Below are positions 62,003 to 64,000 of a stretch of 64,000 nt of DNA, in pieces (the stretch's first letter is position 1; each line of letters starts with the position of its first letter). Source of the stretch: Treponema sp. GTDB taxonomy: Bacteria; Spirochaetota; Spirochaetia; Treponematales; Treponemataceae. Below the pieces are notes generated by a model. It did not search any database and was not told the origin of the DNA. It saw only the letters and a program-made list of their open reading frames with translations. The stretch covers positions 1-64,000 of the forward strand of contig JAKSTQ010000004.1 of NCBI GenBank assembly GCA_024402475.1, written 5' to 3'. The position numbers and the translations under genes were made by a program.

Positions 62003-62752
62003 ATGAAAAGACATGTACTGACAGCATTGTGGATTACACTCATTGTAAACGTATTTGTGTTCACCTCATGTGGAAGCTGGATGGTGAATTCAGTTACAAC
62101 AACAGAAAGAAATTATGATTTTGAACCGGACGAAGTTAATTCAATTAAGGTTGGCTGTTATGCCGTAAATGTGGAAGTAAAGACAGCAGATGTTGATACA
62201 ATTAGGGTAAAGGTACTGGCACCAGTTTCCAGACAGAGAATTTATAAACCTGAGGTTTCAGGAAGTGTATTGAAAATCAGTGAAGGTGCAGATGATGCTT
62301 CAATTTTAAGCAATAACAAAATCATCATTACATTGCCTTCTGATCCTGATGTTTTACCGATGCTGGAATATGTAATTTTGAATACCCAGAATGGAAATGT
62401 AAACGCGTCAGATGTTCTTTCTGATGACTTCAGTTCAACTGTAACAAACGGAAATATTACATTAAGAAACTGCATAAATGTTAACCGGGCAGCATCAAAA
62501 AACGGTAATATTGATATTTATGCCATCGGTAATTATCCGGATGGATTTAGAGCAGAAACAAAAAACGGTAATGTAACCCTGCGAGTTCCTTCAACTTCAA
62601 AGTTCATTGTTGACTGGACAATAGGTACCGGAAATTTCAACAACGATTTCGATTATCCAAATGTAAAGACAGGTTCAAGAACTTATAACAATGGCACTGT
62701 AAACTATTACCTTAAAACAGATGCGGGTAATATTAGTCTGTTGAAGAAATAA
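62003..62752 (+). CDS. DUF4097-type beta-repeat lipoprotein (249 aa)
   Basis: The signal ends in VFTSCGSW, a lipobox with Cys near residue 23. The mature part has the DUF4097/adhesin-like repeat: short strands each carrying Asn-Gly-Asn (NGNVNAS, NGNITLRN, NGNIDIYA, NGNVTLRV, AGNISLLK), which stack into a beta helix. Such proteins are exported and often lie beside envelope-stress genes, but there are none here. It is a single-gene unit with a strong promoter. Function unknown. Confidence 0.8.
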   Translation: MKRHVLTALWITLIVNVFVFTSCGSWMVNSVTTTERNYDFEPDEVNSIKVGCYAVNVEVKTADVDTIRVKVLAPVSRQRIYKPEVSGSVLKISEGADDASILSNNKIIITLPSDPDVLPMLEYVILNTQNGNVNASDVLSDDFSSTVTNGNITLRNCINVNRAASKNGNIDIYAIGNYPDGFRAETKNGNVTLRVPSTSKFIVDWTIGTGNFNNDFDYPNVKTGSRTYNNGTVNYYLKTDAGNISLLKK

Positions 62753-62774
62753 TTTTTCTGACAAAGAAAAGCCG

Positions 62775-62809
62775 GTAAGCGTTAATTAAAATATATAATT
62801 GGCGCTTAC
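62775..62809. terminator. Hairpin between convergent lipoprotein and transporter genes
   Basis: GTAAGCGTTAATTA pairs with TAATTGGCGCTTAC (14 bp with G-T pairs). The T-rich run is on the minus strand (CTTTTCTTT), so it mainly ends the transporter gene, whose stop codon it overlaps. Confidence 0.65.
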
Positions 62810-64000
62810 GACTTTAACATGCTGCAGATTCGCTGGTATTCTTTTTCATCGATTTTGTATTTTTTTACAGTGATGATAAATGCAATCAGCATTACAACAA
62901 GCGGAACAAATACCATCCCAAGCCTTAAAATTAAAGTCTGATTCGGAGCAACATTTGCAGTAAATTCATCAGCAAGCTTAAGCGCTTGGTCACTTAAAAT
63001 TGTTCCGTTGCCGACTTTAACTTCCAGGTCACTGATATTCTGACTTACAGCATAAATTCCTGAGAATATAAGGATAAGGCTTGCACAGCCCTGATTCAAT
63101 GCTCCAGAAAGTTTTGATGCAAATGAACGGATTGCACTGATGATGCTGTCGTGGCGTTCACCATTTTTGAGTTCGTCGTATTCGATTGTGTTGTTGACCA
63201 TTACAATCATTGCAAGGTTAATTATTCCCTGACATAAGAAAATTACAAAGCCAAGTGCGTTGATAAGAATTACATTTTTAGGAAGAATGTAACCGTATGC
63301 TAAAAGCAAAAGATATCCTGCGGCAAGTAAAATCATGCAGACTGTCAGAATATTTTTGCGTGTAAATTTTTTGGCAAGGGTCGGATAGATGAACTGCGCT
63401 GCAAGAGTTCCAAGACCGTACATTACTGTAAAGAATGTAATAAGGTCTCCTGCCTTTGAATATCCGAATTCAAAATAGAAGAAGTTAACTGCAAGCAAAA
63501 GTAAAAGCTGCTGTCCTACGCAGAACAGGATATATGAAATACCGATTGTGCAAAGCTGGTCATTGCGGAATAAAATTTTTGCCATTGATTTCAGACTGAC
63601 ATTTTCCTGACTGGTGGTTCTCTGATTTTCTGTAACGCCCCAGTAAGTAAGAACCTGGAATGCAATAAAACCAAAAGAAACAATCAATGCAATATTTCTG
63701 AATGCATTCACTGCGTTTCCTGCAATTACAACTGGTACGATTCCTGCAACAGCAAACTGTCCGATGCAGACAAAAATGCCCATTGTAGAAACAAGGTCTT
63801 CGCGCTGGCGTATGTCACTTGAAAGGCTTGGTAAAAGCCCCCAGTATGCAATGTCATTAATGGTGTAGGTCATTCCCCATAAAAGATATGTAATGCAGAA
63901 GAATGCAACAAATGCCCAGCCTTCAGGCCTGATACAGAACATCATTGTAATGACAACCGCGTTCAATATGGCACCATACAGAATGAACGGTCTGAATTTC
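62806..64000 (-). CDS. GPH-family sugar:cation symporter, 5' end cut by the window edge
   Basis: A major-facilitator-type symporter of the glycoside-pentoside-hexuronide group (MelB relatives). The frame is open to the window end (RPFILYGAIL directly precedes the first possible TTG start at 63966), so the N-terminus is missing. Motifs are GMTYTINDIAYWGLLPSLSSD (family loop 4-5), YGLGTLAAQFIYPTLAKKF and NNTIEYDELKNGERHDSIISA. About ten membrane helices are present. The sugar cannot be inferred; gut treponemes use plant oligosaccharides. Confidence 0.88.
   Translation of the reverse strand, partial: KFRPFILYGAILNAVVITMMFCIRPEGWAFVAFFCITYLLWGMTYTINDIAYWGLLPSLSSDIRQREDLVSTMGIFVCIGQFAVAGIVPVVIAGNAVNAFRNIALIVSFGFIAFQVLTYWGVTENQRTTSQENVSLKSMAKILFRNDQLCTIGISYILFCVGQQLLLLLAVNFFYFEFGYSKAGDLITFFTVMYGLGTLAAQFIYPTLAKKFTRKNILTVCMILLAAGYLLLLAYGYILPKNVILINALGFVIFLCQGIINLAMIVMVNNTIEYDELKNGERHDSIISAIRSFASKLSGALNQGCASLILIFSGIYAVSQNISDLEVKVGNGTILSDQALKLADEFTANVAPNQTLILRLGMVFVPLVVMLIAFIITVKKYKIDEKEYQRICSMLKS

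Overview
The window is about 40% G+C, densely coded on both strands, and reads as the chromosome of a gut- or rumen-type Treponema (Spirochaetota). Pointers to that group are many Cys-lipobox lipoproteins, the spirochaete/trypanosome-type phosphofructokinase, a type III glutamine synthetase, DapL, a MetQ/TpN32-like binding protein and a NodB-LuxR-surface-protein neighbourhood. No rRNA, tRNA, IS element, prophage or CRISPR array was seen. The species assignment is inference from gene content; the gene calls rest on motifs read by eye.

Layout. 1-4.2 kb: a lipoprotein, a 0.4 kb gap with a gene scrap, two tiny peptide genes (one bacteriocin-like), a 7-TM adenylate cyclase and a YD-repeat exported protein. 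4.3-16 kb: a UvrD-type helicase with an unusual C-terminus, a WYL regulator, a NodB deacetylase, a LuxR-type regulator followed by a beta-barrel protein and a large lipoprotein, a SanA/YdcF-like protein, a 48-residue zinc ribbon and a glycosyltransferase-like protein. 16-22.7 kb: phosphofructokinase, LemA plus two TPM-domain proteins, prfA-prmC. 22.7-28.4 kb: a tripartite RND efflux operon ending in a small PII-like gene. 28.6-35 kb: pth-mazG, a preQ1 riboswitch with a queuosine-precursor transporter, an SDR, a lipoprotein, a patatin, an orphan MetQ and an orphan HydE. 35-61 kb: a large nitrogen/glutamine block, all on the minus strand: gltB-gltD, asnB, glnN-dapL-amt::PII, pyrG-purF-carA-carB::dapF, and a glutamine-synthetase-like gene paired with an ANTAR-domain regulator. 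61-64 kb: a DRE-TIM aldolase-like protein, a DUF4097 lipoprotein and a sugar:cation symporter cut by the window end.

The most interesting signal is regulatory. All five transcription units of the nitrogen block (glnN, gltB, asnB, pyrG, and the GS-like/ANTAR pair) carry a leader with the same plan. A small hairpin with a hexanucleotide loop (R-A-W-G-N-N) starts 7-12 nt after the -10 box, and its 3' part overlaps the 5' arm of an intrinsic terminator that lies before the ribosome-binding site. glnN and gltB have two such units in tandem. This is the architecture expected for antitermination by ANTAR proteins, whose RNA targets are hexaloops with A at position 1 and G at position 4. The block itself encodes one ANTAR protein (58860-59438). 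Its receiver domain lacks the phospho-acceptor Asp, and it lies 2 nt downstream of a glutamine-synthetase-like gene lacking two expected active-site glutamates. The inferred circuit is a glutamine- or ammonium-sensing pseudo-enzyme (or GS) that gates an ANTAR antiterminator. That antiterminator would control ammonium uptake, GS/GOGAT, asparagine synthetase and an operon of glutamine amidotransferases, including the GS-like/ANTAR pair itself. The block also contains two notable fusions: Amt with a C-terminal PII lacking Tyr51, and CarB with a C-terminal DapF lacking the first catalytic Cys.
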